Notes: generated from the sequence alone by a model not told the origin. A DNA stretch of 5,091 nucleotides from an uncultured Dehalococcoidia bacterium (GCA_937954195.1 CALFYR010000052.1:1-5091), one strand, 5' to 3'. Positions 1 through 5,091 are shown, numbered from the stretch's first letter. A program made the numbers and translations.

Positions 1-109
1 ACGGGAGAAGGGGGTGTGGTTGGCGTAGGGCGTGGTGGTTGGGGGTGGGGGTCGTGGTGGGGTGTTGCGGTGTAGCGCTTACTGGCGTGCGCGCCTCTGA
101 TGGGGTGGT
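1..109. other. G-rich strip with no supported gene at the left edge
   Basis: On the plus strand this stretch is dominated by runs of G separated by T or TGG, with G-runs near 10-14, 28-30, 41-50 and 58-62. None of the frames on either strand gives a recognisable protein: the plus frames give short glycine/tryptophan-rich peptides that hit stops, and the minus frames give proline/histidine/threonine-rich peptides. It lies just downstream of the secreted-protein gene's stop codon. I see no strong hairpin followed by a T-run that would make a classical terminator; the best stem is a 4-bp GGCG/CGCC around 84-95. The G-runs could in principle fold as a quadruplex, but the loops would be uneven. 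Confidence 0.4.
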
Positions 110-1816
110 CTAGGGGTCGCGGGAGATGAGGGGGAGGTAGCGGCGGAAGGGGAGTTCGCCGGGGCCCTGGGAGACGGGGAGGTTGAGGTGGGCGGAGTTG
201 TCGATGCTGCTGGGATCGTTGGTGTTGGAGAAGGTTGCGACGGTGGCGGAGATTTCGCCGGTGGCGGCGGGATTGACGCGCACGGTGAGGGTGATTGTGG
301 CGCTGGCATCGGGGGCGAGTGTGGGGCCTGTGCAGGTGAGGGAGCCGGTGCCGCCAACCAGCGGGGTGGCGCAGGTCCAGCCGGGGGCGTTGACGGAGAC
401 GAAGGTTGTGTCTTCGGGCATGCCCATGGTGAAGCGCGGGGTGCTGGCGGCATCGGGGCCGGCGTTGTGCATGCCGAGGGTGTACGTGATGGTCTGGCCC
501 GGGACTGCTGTTGAGGGTTCGGCGGTAATGGACGCCGCGAGGTCGGCGGCGACCTGGCGGAGGACGGTCAGGACGATGTCGTTGCCATCGGCGCCGCCCT
601 TGTAGGTGATGGAGAAGGCGTAGCCGCCGACGGCGAAGACGTGGCCTTCGGGCAGGCCGAAGAAGGCGCCGGTGGTGGGCGCGGCGGCATTCACGATGGT
701 GAATGTCTGGCCGATGGTGGGGACGAAGGTGAGGTCGAGTTCGAGCTTCGCGACGGATGACGGGATGCTGAGGCTGCCCGTGATCAGCTGCCCGTAGCCT
801 GACCCGGCGGCCGGACCATCGAGGTCGATGCGGAGTGCGCCACCTGCCAGGCTGACGGGGCCGACCGATGTGAGGACGCCGGGCGCAGAGCCATTGCCGG
901 GCCAGACGGTCCCGCCGGTGGAGGAAGCGCTGGCGATGGTGCCGATGCCGCGGAGGAGGCCTTCCTTTTCGACGGTGATTGGCGGCGGGAAGGTGGTGTT
1001 CCAGGTGAGGTTGCCATGTTCGACAAGGACGTCGCCGGTGCCGGCGACGGCGCCTTCGACCTGGAGCTTGCCGCCGCCGACGAGCTTGAGCCCGCCGCTG
1101 CCCGCCTGCTGCAGGTTGCGGAGGATGAGGGTGCTCTGGGCGATGCCGACGGTGACATCGCCGTTGAAGACCATGGCATCGGACTGGTTCGTGCCGGAGA
1201 GAGATTGGAGGCCGCCGAGGCCATCGGGGCCTTCGCCGATCACGAGGACGGGTTCATCGCCGAGGTCGGCGCCGTTCGCGAGCTGGAGGCGGGAGCCGTT
1301 CGAGACGGTTGTGCCGGACGTGGTATCGCCGAGGGAGCCATCGCCGGAGACGAGGAGCGTGGCTCCCATGGTGACGAAGGTGCCACCGGTGTAGCCGTTG
1401 AGCGCGAGCAGGGCGAGGCGTCCCTCCTGGACGTTGACGGCGCCGGGTCCGTTGACGGGGAGGTCGAGGACGTTGGTTTCGCCGTCCGTGCCGTCCTGGA
1501 GGAGGTTGCCGAGGAGGTCGATGGCGTTCCCATCGATTTCGTAGAAGCTGCCGGTGAAGGTGATGTCCTGGAAGTCGGTGCCGGCGGGGAAATCGTTGGT
1601 GTTGCCCTTGCGCTGGGCGCCATCGGGGAAGACGAGGGAGTCGCCGGCGACGGGGGCGCCTGTGTCCCAGTTGTCGGGGTCGGTCCAGTTGCTGTTGGCG
1701 GGGTCGCCGCCGGTCCAGGTGCGTGTGCTGGCGGCGAGTGCGCCGGGGGAGCCGATGAGAAGCGGCAGGGAGAGTGCCGCAAGGATCACGAGAAGAATGA
1801 AGGACCGAATCGCCAT
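110..1816 (-). CDS. Secreted autotransporter-repeat/DUF11 protein with YLPLI C-terminal tail
   Basis: This gene predicts a 568-residue exported, probably cell-surface or extracellular, protein. Residues 1-29 form a Sec signal peptide: an Arg at 4, a hydrophobic stretch from 5 to 22, and an Ala-Leu-Ala site at 26-28. Residues 31-62 have the TWTGG...W...NW...GD..VF opening typical of bacterial beta-helix adhesin-like proteins. Residues 131-165 (LNGYTGGTFVTMGATLLVSG) match the autotransporter-associated beta-strand repeat (PATR), and Gly/Asn-rich beta repeats continue to about 418. Residues 424-548 fit a DUF11 domain (ADLAASI, NAGPDAAS, cysteines 482 and 495). The C-terminus has no outer-membrane beta-barrel; after a short Gly/Pro linker it ends RRYLPLISRDP (558-568), a tail I associate with exported Chloroflexota proteins. 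The ATG is preceded by GGTGA (plus-strand 1823-1827). It follows arsR on the same strand after 84 bases in which I see no convincing promoter. Domain calls are firm; function (adhesion, matrix or sheath) is inference. Confidence 0.88.
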   Translation of the reverse strand: MAIRSFILLVILAALSLPLLIGSPGALAASTRTWTGGDPANSNWTDPDNWDTGAPVAGDSLVFPDGAQRKGNTNDFPAGTDFQDITFTGSFYEIDGNAIDLLGNLLQDGTDGETNVLDLPVNGPGAVNVQEGRLALLALNGYTGGTFVTMGATLLVSGDGSLGDTTSGTTVSNGSRLQLANGADLGDEPVLVIGEGPDGLGGLQSLSGTNQSDAMVFNGDVTVGIAQSTLILRNLQQAGSGGLKLVGGGKLQVEGAVAGTGDVLVEHGNLTWNTTFPPPITVEKEGLLRGIGTIASASSTGGTVWPGNGSAPGVLTSVGPVSLAGGALRIDLDGPAAGSGYGQLITGSLSIPSSVAKLELDLTFVPTIGQTFTIVNAAAPTTGAFFGLPEGHVFAVGGYAFSITYKGGADGNDIVLTVLRQVAADLAASITAEPSTAVPGQTITYTLGMHNAGPDAASTPRFTMGMPEDTTFVSVNAPGWTCATPLVGGTGSLTCTGPTLAPDASATITLTVRVNPAATGEISATVATFSNTNDPSSIDNSAHLNLPVSQGPGELPFRRYLPLISRDP

Positions 1817-1822
1817 GAGAGC

Positions 1823-1827
1823 TCACC
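1823..1827 (-). promoter_or_regulatory. Ribosome binding site of the secreted-protein gene
   Basis: On the minus strand GGTGA lies 6 bases before the ATG at 1816. GGTGA is complementary to part of the 16S rRNA 3' end (AGGAGGTGATC), so it is a plausible if non-canonical Shine-Dalgarno element. It supports the start that yields a complete signal peptide. Confidence 0.5.
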
Positions 1828-1900
1828 CCGCCGAGCGTGGAGGGCAATCCTACCGCAGTAGAACAACGACCGGCCGGACCTTTACCGGGAGGGGGTGGCG

Positions 1901-2224
1901 CTATTTGCGCTCAGCGCGTTCCTTGAGTTGGGCAAGGCTGTCTTCCAGCACGGGGAGGAACGGCGCGAGCCATTGACCATACATCGCGACCAGCGGTCCG
2001 CTATCGAGCCTGTAGACCATCTCGCGTCCGCGTGCCTGTGCTCGCACGAGTCGTGCTCGCCGAAGGATGCCAAGGTGCTTCGAGACGGCGGCCCGGCTCA
2101 TGGAAGGGAAGGCTGCGCCGATCGCTCCGGCCGTCCGCGGGCCCTCGTCGCGCAGCAGCTCGAGGATGGCGCGACGGGTGGGATCGGCGACCGCCGCGAA
2201 CGGGTCAGCGCCCCGGGCTTTCAA
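1901..2224 (-). CDS. ArsR-family winged-helix transcriptional regulator
   Basis: This gene predicts a 107-residue DNA-binding repressor of the ArsR superfamily, the usual length for single-domain members. The family opening is at residues 8-25 (DPFAAVADPTRRAILELL is spread over 7-24). The recognition helix lies at about 42-54 (SRAAVSKHLGIL), and the beta-wing at about 59-73 (LVRAQARGREMVYRL). A C-terminal helix with Trp85 follows. There is no cysteine anywhere in the protein, so the classic metal-sensing site of ArsR/SmtB (ELCVCDL type) is absent and metal sensing by thiols is excluded. The start is TTG: no ATG is available upstream of the conserved segment, and a strong AAGGAG sits 4 bases before it, inside the end of the SRPBCC gene. 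The reading frame overlaps that gene by 20 bases, which points to co-transcription and translational coupling. ArsR regulators next to AHSA1-type SRPBCC proteins are a recurring bacterial pair; the regulator probably controls its own operon through the palindrome at 2675-2710. The ligand is unknown. Confidence 0.92.
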   Translation of the reverse strand: MKARGADPFAAVADPTRRAILELLRDEGPRTAGAIGAAFPSMSRAAVSKHLGILRRARLVRAQARGREMVYRLDSGPLVAMYGQWLAPFLPVLEDSLAQLKERAERK

Positions 2225-2672
2225 CGATCTCCTTCAGCTTTGCGAGGTGGCGGACCGACCAGCCCCCCTCGCCGCCGGCGTGTGTCTCAGTTGCCTGATC
2301 GCCGATGGCCTCGATGTTGTGGATGAGAAGTTCGACGACCGTGCCATGGCGGTATGGCACGAGCCGGAAGGAAACGAGCATGGGTTCATCCCAGCCGAGA
2401 TCCGGCATCCAGCGGTCTTCGAAGGTGAGGGCCCTCGGGGGATCCCACCTGACGATCGCGCCACCCCAGCGGCGGCGGCCTTTCCATTCGCCGTCTATTT
2501 CGAGTTCGACGACTCCCTGGGGGCCGGGTTCGTACCGCACGAGGCGGTGACCCGTGCCGAACCACGCGGCCATTCGCTCGAAGGTCTCGAATTCCTCCCA
2601 AACGCGCTCCGGCTCCGTGTTTATCCAGATGCTTCGGCGGATGTGGAGGGGAGAGAGGGTGGTGGTATCCAT
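2205..2672 (-). CDS. SRPBCC (START/AHSA1-like) domain protein
   Basis: This gene predicts a 155-residue soluble cytoplasmic protein of the Activator of Hsp90 ATPase homologue 1-like group of the SRPBCC (helix-grip, ligand-cavity) superfamily. Hallmarks are the beta strand IRRSIWIN at 11-18, then PERVWEEFETFERMAAWFG at 21-39, the middle strands with DPPRALTF at 77-84, the strand TVVELLIH at 111-118, and the C-terminal helix with GEGGWSVRHLAKLKEIV at 134-150. The length is normal, with nothing missing. These proteins bind hydrophobic ligands in an enclosed cavity; no catalytic residues are diagnostic, and the ligand cannot be predicted. The ATG at 2672 is preceded by AAGG 7 bases upstream, itself inside the large inverted repeat at 2675-2710. 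It is the first gene of a minus-strand pair with the overlapping arsR gene and is divergent from the hydroxylase operon. Confidence 0.88.
   Translation of the reverse strand: MDTTTLSPLHIRRSIWINTEPERVWEEFETFERMAAWFGTGHRLVRYEPGPQGVVELEIDGEWKGRRRWGGAIVRWDPPRALTFEDRWMPDLGWDEPMLVSFRLVPYRHGTVVELLIHNIEAIGDQATETHAGGEGGWSVRHLAKLKEIVESPGR
2229..2234 (-). promoter_or_regulatory. Internal ribosome binding site that sets the arsR TTG start
   Basis: On the minus strand AAGGAG lies 4 bases before the TTG at 2224. It falls within the Lys-Glu codons near the end of the SRPBCC gene, so the same bases code for protein and recruit the ribosome for the downstream regulator. It is the main reason for accepting a TTG start. 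Confidence 0.65.
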
Positions 2673-2674
2673 TC

Positions 2675-2710
2675 TGCTACCTTTTGGTTACATGTAACCA
2701 TATGGTAGCA
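2675..2710. promoter_or_regulatory. 36-base nested inverted repeat, probable ArsR operator
   Basis: The core at 2685-2700 is a perfect 16-base palindrome (TGGTTACATGTAACCA). It is flanked at equal distance by TGCTACC (2675-2681) and its exact inverse GGTAGCA (2704-2710), separated from the core by TTT and TAT. The full 36 bases are symmetric except for two base-pair positions. Each flanking arm also resembles the core half-site (TGCTACC against TGTAACC, 5 of 7), so four half-sites can be read. The repeat ends 2 bases from the SRPBCC start codon. It covers the likely -10 element, transcription start and Shine-Dalgarno, as expected for an operator where a bound dimer blocks transcription. Assignment to the adjacent ArsR is inference from family behaviour and location. 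Confidence 0.75.
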
Positions 2711-2729
2711 CGATCGATAGGCAGGTCAA
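2702..2729 (-). promoter_or_regulatory. Sigma-70-like promoter of the SRPBCC-arsR operon
   Basis: Read on the minus strand, TTGACC (plus 2724-2729, 5 of 6 matches to TTGACA) is followed after 16 bases by TACCAT (plus 2702-2707, 4 of 6 to TATAAT). The -10 lies inside the outer arm of the inverted repeat and transcription would start within its core. This gives a very short leader and a geometry suited to repression. The -10 is weak, so the exact register is uncertain. Confidence 0.5.
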
Positions 2730-2813
2730 CGACAGCGGGAGCGGCGTCACGGGAGTGTCGCCGGGGCTGTGGTCTCGAATCGTGTTCGGGTTAGTAGTGG
2801 GGCTCGCAAGTAA

Positions 2814-2827
2814 GGTTCGCGCGAACC
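2814..2827. promoter_or_regulatory. 14-base perfect palindrome in the hydroxylase promoter region
   Basis: GGTTCGCGCGAACC is identical to its reverse complement. It lies 3 bases upstream of a TAGAAT -10 box, in the spacer position of the promoter facing the molybdenum hydroxylase operon. It shares the outer GGTT-N6-AACC frame with the core of the 2675-2710 repeat. It could be an operator or an RNA hairpin in a leader, although with no unpaired loop bases the DNA-site reading is simpler. Confidence 0.45.
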
Positions 2828-2830
2828 CGC

Positions 2831-2836
2831 TAGAAT
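2831..2836 (+). promoter_or_regulatory. Candidate -10 element of the hydroxylase operon
   Basis: TAGAAT matches the TATAAT consensus at 5 of 6 positions and would start transcription about 80 bases before the FAD-subunit ATG. I see no good -35 at 16-19 bases upstream (the bases there read like AAGTAA), so activation by a bound regulator or a different sigma factor is possible. The adjacent palindrome at 2814-2827 fits such control. Confidence 0.35.
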
Positions 2837-2889
2837 CCGCATCCGGCTTGTCTCTAAGGCCTTGCGCCCTAGCCTTGCCGCAACAACGC

Positions 2890-2910
2890 CCGGGGGTATT
2901 TACCGCCCGG
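2890..2910 (+). promoter_or_regulatory. Stem-loop in the leader directly before the FAD-subunit ribosome binding site
   Basis: CCGGGGGT (2890-2897) pairs with ACCGCCCGG (2902-2910) through eight base pairs with one bulged G and an ATTT loop. The stem ends 3 bases before the Shine-Dalgarno AGGGAG (2914-2919). It has no T-run after it, so it does not look like an intrinsic terminator. It could set translation efficiency, protect the mRNA 5' end, or be part of a larger leader fold. Confidence 0.45.
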
Positions 2911-2913
2911 AAA

Positions 2914-2919
2914 AGGGAG
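2914..2919 (+). promoter_or_regulatory. Ribosome binding site of the FAD subunit
   Basis: AGGGAG lies 4 bases before the ATG at 2924, and the resulting protein begins exactly where this family begins (MAVLDYVAPATVDEAV). Confidence 0.6.
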
Positions 2920-2923
2920 AGTC

Positions 2924-3796
2924 ATGGCAGTCCTTGACTACGTCGCCCCGGCGACCGTGGACGAAGCGGTGGCGGTGCTCAAGCAGAATGGCCAAACCGC
3001 GCGCGTATTGGCGGGCGGGACCGACCTGATCGTGCAGGAGCGCGAACGCCGCCGAGATGTGGGCGTGATGGTGGATGTGAAGGGCATCCCCGAGCTGACG
3101 CAAGTAACGATAGGTGCTGATGGTTCGTTGAAGGTTGGCGCGGCGGCATCGTGCGCGAGCCTGTACCGGAACCCGGATGTGCAGAAGAAGTTCCCGGCGC
3201 TGGTGGATTCGGCATCGCTGATTGGCGGGATCCAGATCCAGTCACGGGCGAGCCTTGGTGGGAACCTGTGCAACAGTTCGCCGGCGGCGGATTCGATCCC
3301 GACGCTTATCGCGCTGGGCGCGACGTGCGAGATAGCGGGCCCCGGCGGGCGGCGGAGCGTGCCGGTTGAGGACTTCTGCACGGCACCAGGACGGAACGTA
3401 CTGGGCGATGGCGAGATGCTGGTTTCGCTGACGTTCCCGGCGCCGGCGGCGCACAGCGGGGCGGCGTTCGAACGGTTCATCCCGCGGAACGAAATGGACA
3501 TCGCGGTGACGAACGCGGCGGCGAGCATCACGCTTTCGGCCGATGGTTCGAAGTTCGAGTCGGCGCGGATCGCGATTGGCGCGGTGGCGCCGACGCCGCT
3601 GTTCGTGAAGGCGGCCGGTGACGCGCTGGTCGGGCAGCCGGTGAATGCGGAGACGATCGAGAAGGCGGCGGAGGCGGCCCGAGCCGCGGCGACGCCGATT
3701 ACGGACATGCGCGGCTCGGCGGAGCAGCGGAAGCACCTCGCGGCAGTGCTGACTCGCCGCGTCATCAACAAAGCAATCGAACGGGCGAAGGCGTAA
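2924..3796 (+). CDS. FAD-binding (medium, CoxM-like) subunit of a molybdenum hydroxylase
   Basis: This gene predicts the 290-residue flavin subunit of a xanthine dehydrogenase / CO dehydrogenase family enzyme. It passes electrons from the iron-sulfur subunit to FAD and on to an acceptor. Residues 1-175 match the FAD-binding domain: the first FAD loop AGGTDL is at 30-35 and the second, LGGN followed by CNSSPAADS, at 111-124. Residues 180-287 match the CO dehydrogenase flavoprotein C-terminal domain, entered through ERFIPRNEMDIA at 183-194. Length is normal for CoxM/CutM. Its four cysteines (77, 116, 135, 152) are scattered, so the extra [4Fe-4S] insertion of the 4-hydroxybenzoyl-CoA reductase beta subunit is absent. 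It is cytoplasmic with no signal peptide. It is the first gene of the operon; its TAA is followed at once by the ATG of the [2Fe-2S] subunit. The family is certain, but the substrate of the complex is not known from this subunit. Confidence 0.94.
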   Translation: MAVLDYVAPATVDEAVAVLKQNGQTARVLAGGTDLIVQERERRRDVGVMVDVKGIPELTQVTIGADGSLKVGAAASCASLYRNPDVQKKFPALVDSASLIGGIQIQSRASLGGNLCNSSPAADSIPTLIALGATCEIAGPGGRRSVPVEDFCTAPGRNVLGDGEMLVSLTFPAPAAHSGAAFERFIPRNEMDIAVTNAAASITLSADGSKFESARIAIGAVAPTPLFVKAAGDALVGQPVNAETIEKAAEAARAAATPITDMRGSAEQRKHLAAVLTRRVINKAIERAKA

Positions 3797-4282
3797 ATGA
3801 CCAAGCGAATTGTTAGCACGACCATCAACGGCGAAGTTGTCGAGTTTCTTTCGGACCCGGGCACGAGCCTGCTGGACGCCCTTCGGGACACGGTGGGCCT
3901 GACGGGATCGAAGGAAGGCTGCAACAACGGCAACTGCGGCGCATGCAACGTGATCATGAACAACGAGCTCGTGAATTCGTGCTGCGTGCTGGCCGTGGAA
4001 TCGAACGGCGGGACGATCACGACGATCGAGGGGGTTGCACAGGGCGATCATCTGCATCCGCTGCAGACGAGCTTCCTGGAGGAGGCGGCTTTGCAGTGCG
4101 GCATTTGCACGCCGGGCTTCATTGTGGCTGCGAAGGCACTGCTGGACCGCGAACCGAACGCCGACGAGGCGCGCATCCGCCACTGGCTGGCGGGCAACCT
4201 GTGCCGGTGCACCGGCTACGACAAGATCGTGAGGGCCGTGCTGGACGCGGCCGAAGACATGCGCGCAGGCGCGAAGGCTTAA
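3797..4282 (+). CDS. [2Fe-2S] (small, CoxS-like) subunit of a molybdenum hydroxylase
   Basis: This gene predicts a 161-residue electron-transfer subunit carrying two [2Fe-2S] clusters that link the molybdenum site to FAD. The N-terminal plant-ferredoxin-like domain has cluster cysteines 42, 47, 50 and 62 (EGCNNGNCGAC, then NSC). The C-terminal four-helix domain has cysteines 101, 104, 136 and 138 (QCGICTPG and NLCRCTGY), and Gln100 beside the cluster near molybdopterin is conserved. All eight ligands are present, so the subunit should be functional. An additional cysteine, 63, directly follows ligand 62 and is not needed for a cluster. The length is normal. Its ATG abuts the previous TAA, with GAAGG (3787-3791) inside the upstream gene as the likely ribosome binding site, so translation is probably coupled. 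It is followed 12 bases later by the large subunit. Confidence 0.96.
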   Translation: MTKRIVSTTINGEVVEFLSDPGTSLLDALRDTVGLTGSKEGCNNGNCGACNVIMNNELVNSCCVLAVESNGGTITTIEGVAQGDHLHPLQTSFLEEAALQCGICTPGFIVAAKALLDREPNADEARIRHWLAGNLCRCTGYDKIVRAVLDAAEDMRAGAKA

Positions 4283-4287
4283 AGGAG
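4283..4287 (+). promoter_or_regulatory. Ribosome binding site that sets the large-subunit GTG start
   Basis: AGGAG begins right after the TAA of the [2Fe-2S] gene and lies 7 bases before GTG at 4295, an ideal spacing. No in-frame ATG occurs before the conserved N-terminal segment, so GTG is the best start. Confidence 0.8.
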
Positions 4288-4294
4288 TCTGTAC

Positions 4295-5091
4295 GTGACC
4301 ACCATTGATAAGCCGCAATACAAGGTAATTGGGACCCGGCCGGTGCGGCCGGACGGCATCGACAAGGTGACGGGCCGGGCCGTTTACGGCGCGGACATTC
4401 ACCTGCCGGGCATGCTGTGGGGCGCTGTGAAGCGCAGCCCGCATGCGCATGCGGTGATCAAGAAGATCGACACTTCGAAGGCGGAAGCGCTGCCGGGCGT
4501 GAAGGCCGTGGCGACGGCGCAGGACTTCTGCGCGCCGGGGAAGACGGTGGCGGAGCTGCCGGACCTGGCGGCGAACCTGTTGGCCGGGACGAAGGCGCTG
4601 TATAAGGGCCACGCCATTGCGGCGGTGGCGGCGACGACGGAGGAGATCGCGAAGCAGGCATGCGAGCTGATCGAGGTCGAGTACGAGGTGCTGCCTTCGG
4701 TGACGAACGTGCGCGAGGCGATGCAGCCCGGCGCGCCGATCCTGCACGAGGCGATGCGGACGCGGACGCCGACGGGCCCGAGCGAAAGCGCCTCGAACAT
4801 CGTGGCGCACATCCACATGCCGATCGGCGATGCGGACAAGGGTTTCGAAGAGGCTGACGTCATCGTCGAGGGCGAGTTTTCGACGGAGATGGTGCACCAG
4901 GGCTACATCGAGCCGCAGGCATCGACGGCGATGTGGAACGCGGACGACCAGATCACGATCTGGACGGCGACGCAGGGTTCGTTCCCGGCGCGCCAGAACA
5001 CATCGCTGATCCTGAGCCACCCGATCTCGAAGATTAAGGTTGTGCCGACGGAGATTGGCGGCGGGTTCGGCGGGAAGATCGCGGTGTACCT
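4295..5091 (+). CDS. Molybdopterin-binding (large, CoxL-like) subunit of a molybdenum hydroxylase, partial
   Basis: This is the N-terminal part (265 codons plus two bases) of the catalytic subunit, which is about 750-800 residues in the family; it runs off the right edge and is open throughout. It starts at GTG. Residues 10-40 have the family opening (KVIGTRPVRPDGIDKVTGRAVYGADI read in pieces), and about 24-135 form the a/b hammerhead domain, with KGHAIAAVAA at 104-113. The molybdopterin-binding domain starts near 165; HQGYIEPQ at 201-208 and IGGGFGGK at 254-261 are hallmark segments, the latter contacting the cofactor. Such subunits hydroxylate or oxidise substrates such as CO, aldehydes, purines or aromatic heterocycles at a molybdenum-cytosine-dinucleotide site. 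The loop that separates true CO dehydrogenase (AYRCSFR) from other members lies beyond the window. Gene order medium-small-large is that of cox operons but is shared by many enzymes of unknown substrate. The HQGYIEPQ wording is closer, as I recall it, to general aldehyde oxidase-like members than to form I CoxL. Confidence 0.93.
   Translation, partial: MTTIDKPQYKVIGTRPVRPDGIDKVTGRAVYGADIHLPGMLWGAVKRSPHAHAVIKKIDTSKAEALPGVKAVATAQDFCAPGKTVAELPDLAANLLAGTKALYKGHAIAAVAATTEEIAKQACELIEVEYEVLPSVTNVREAMQPGAPILHEAMRTRTPTGPSESASNIVAHIHMPIGDADKGFEEADVIVEGEFSTEMVHQGYIEPQASTAMWNADDQITIWTATQGSFPARQNTSLILSHPISKIKVVPTEIGGGFGGKIAVY

Noticed and set aside
79..453. A Pro/Ser-rich minus-strand frame at the left edge
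   Set aside because: It overlaps the DUF11 end of the secreted protein in another frame, and its low-complexity composition is typical of a shadow frame.
1016..1861. A 281-codon plus-strand open frame rich in Glu, Asp, Gly and Ala
   Set aside because: It is antisense to the secreted-protein gene, which has a signal peptide and known domains. Its skewed composition is the mirror of GC-rich codon use on the other strand, and it has no recognisable domain.
1817..1900. A terminator or promoter between arsR and the secreted-protein gene
   Set aside because: CCGG repeats can form short stems but no T-run follows on the minus strand, and no -35/-10 pair with acceptable spacing is visible; TAGGAT alone (plus 1847-1852) is not enough.
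1901..2224. A metal-responsive (arsenic or zinc) ArsR repressor
   Set aside because: The protein has no cysteine and no resistance gene lies next to it; the partner is an SRPBCC protein.
2780..2923. A Moco riboswitch in the leader of the hydroxylase operon
   Set aside because: The position is suggestive, but I cannot match the conserved Moco-RNA elements by eye; only isolated stems are visible.
2755..2937. A 60-codon plus-strand open frame in the divergent intergenic region
   Set aside because: It has no good ribosome binding site, overlaps the start of the FAD subunit in another frame, and covers the promoter, palindrome and hairpin region. It has no domain features.
2938..4020. A 360-codon minus-strand open frame
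   Set aside because: It is antisense to the FAD and [2Fe-2S] subunits, and its Ser/Arg/Ala-rich translation has no family features.
3242..5020. A 592-codon minus-strand open frame, very rich in Arg and His
   Set aside because: It runs antisense through all three hydroxylase genes, whose motifs are complete. Long antisense frames are expected in GC-rich genes with few stop codons.

Overview
The window looks like a piece of a high-GC bacterial chromosome. A Chloroflexota origin is my best guess. The large secreted protein ends in a short Tyr-Leu-Pro-Leu-Ile tail followed by a basic residue, a C-terminal signature I associate with exported proteins of that phylum, and molybdenum hydroxylases with this wording are common there. 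This is inference from one protein tail and general style, not from a marker gene.

Layout. The left half is read on the minus strand. From the centre leftwards it holds a START/AHSA1-like (SRPBCC) protein (2672 to 2205), an ArsR-type winged-helix regulator (2224 to 1901) that overlaps it by 20 bases and starts at TTG, and then, after an 84-base gap, a 568-residue secreted protein (1816 to 110). That protein has a signal peptide, an autotransporter-style beta-strand repeat region, a DUF11 domain and the YLPLI tail. Positions 1 to 109 are a G-rich strip with no gene that I can support.

The right half is read on the plus strand. It is an operon for a molybdenum hydroxylase of the xanthine dehydrogenase / CO dehydrogenase family in medium-small-large order: FAD subunit (2924-3796), [2Fe-2S] subunit (3797-4282, start codon abutting the previous stop), and the first 265 codons of the molybdopterin subunit (GTG start at 4295, running off the right edge). 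The substrate cannot be read from this window because the part of the large subunit that carries the diagnostic active-site loop is missing.

The two halves are divergent and separated by about 250 bases (2673-2923) that carry the regulatory signals. A 36-base nested inverted repeat (2675-2710) overlies the -10 region and the ribosome binding site of the SRPBCC-arsR pair, and is most simply the operator for the encoded ArsR protein. A second 14-base perfect palindrome (2814-2827) has the same GGTT-N6-AACC frame and lies just upstream of a TAGAAT -10 box facing the hydroxylase operon. A stem-loop (2890-2910) sits directly before the ribosome binding site of the FAD subunit. The shared palindrome frame raises the possibility that one regulator acts on both divergent units, but the sequence alone does not prove it.
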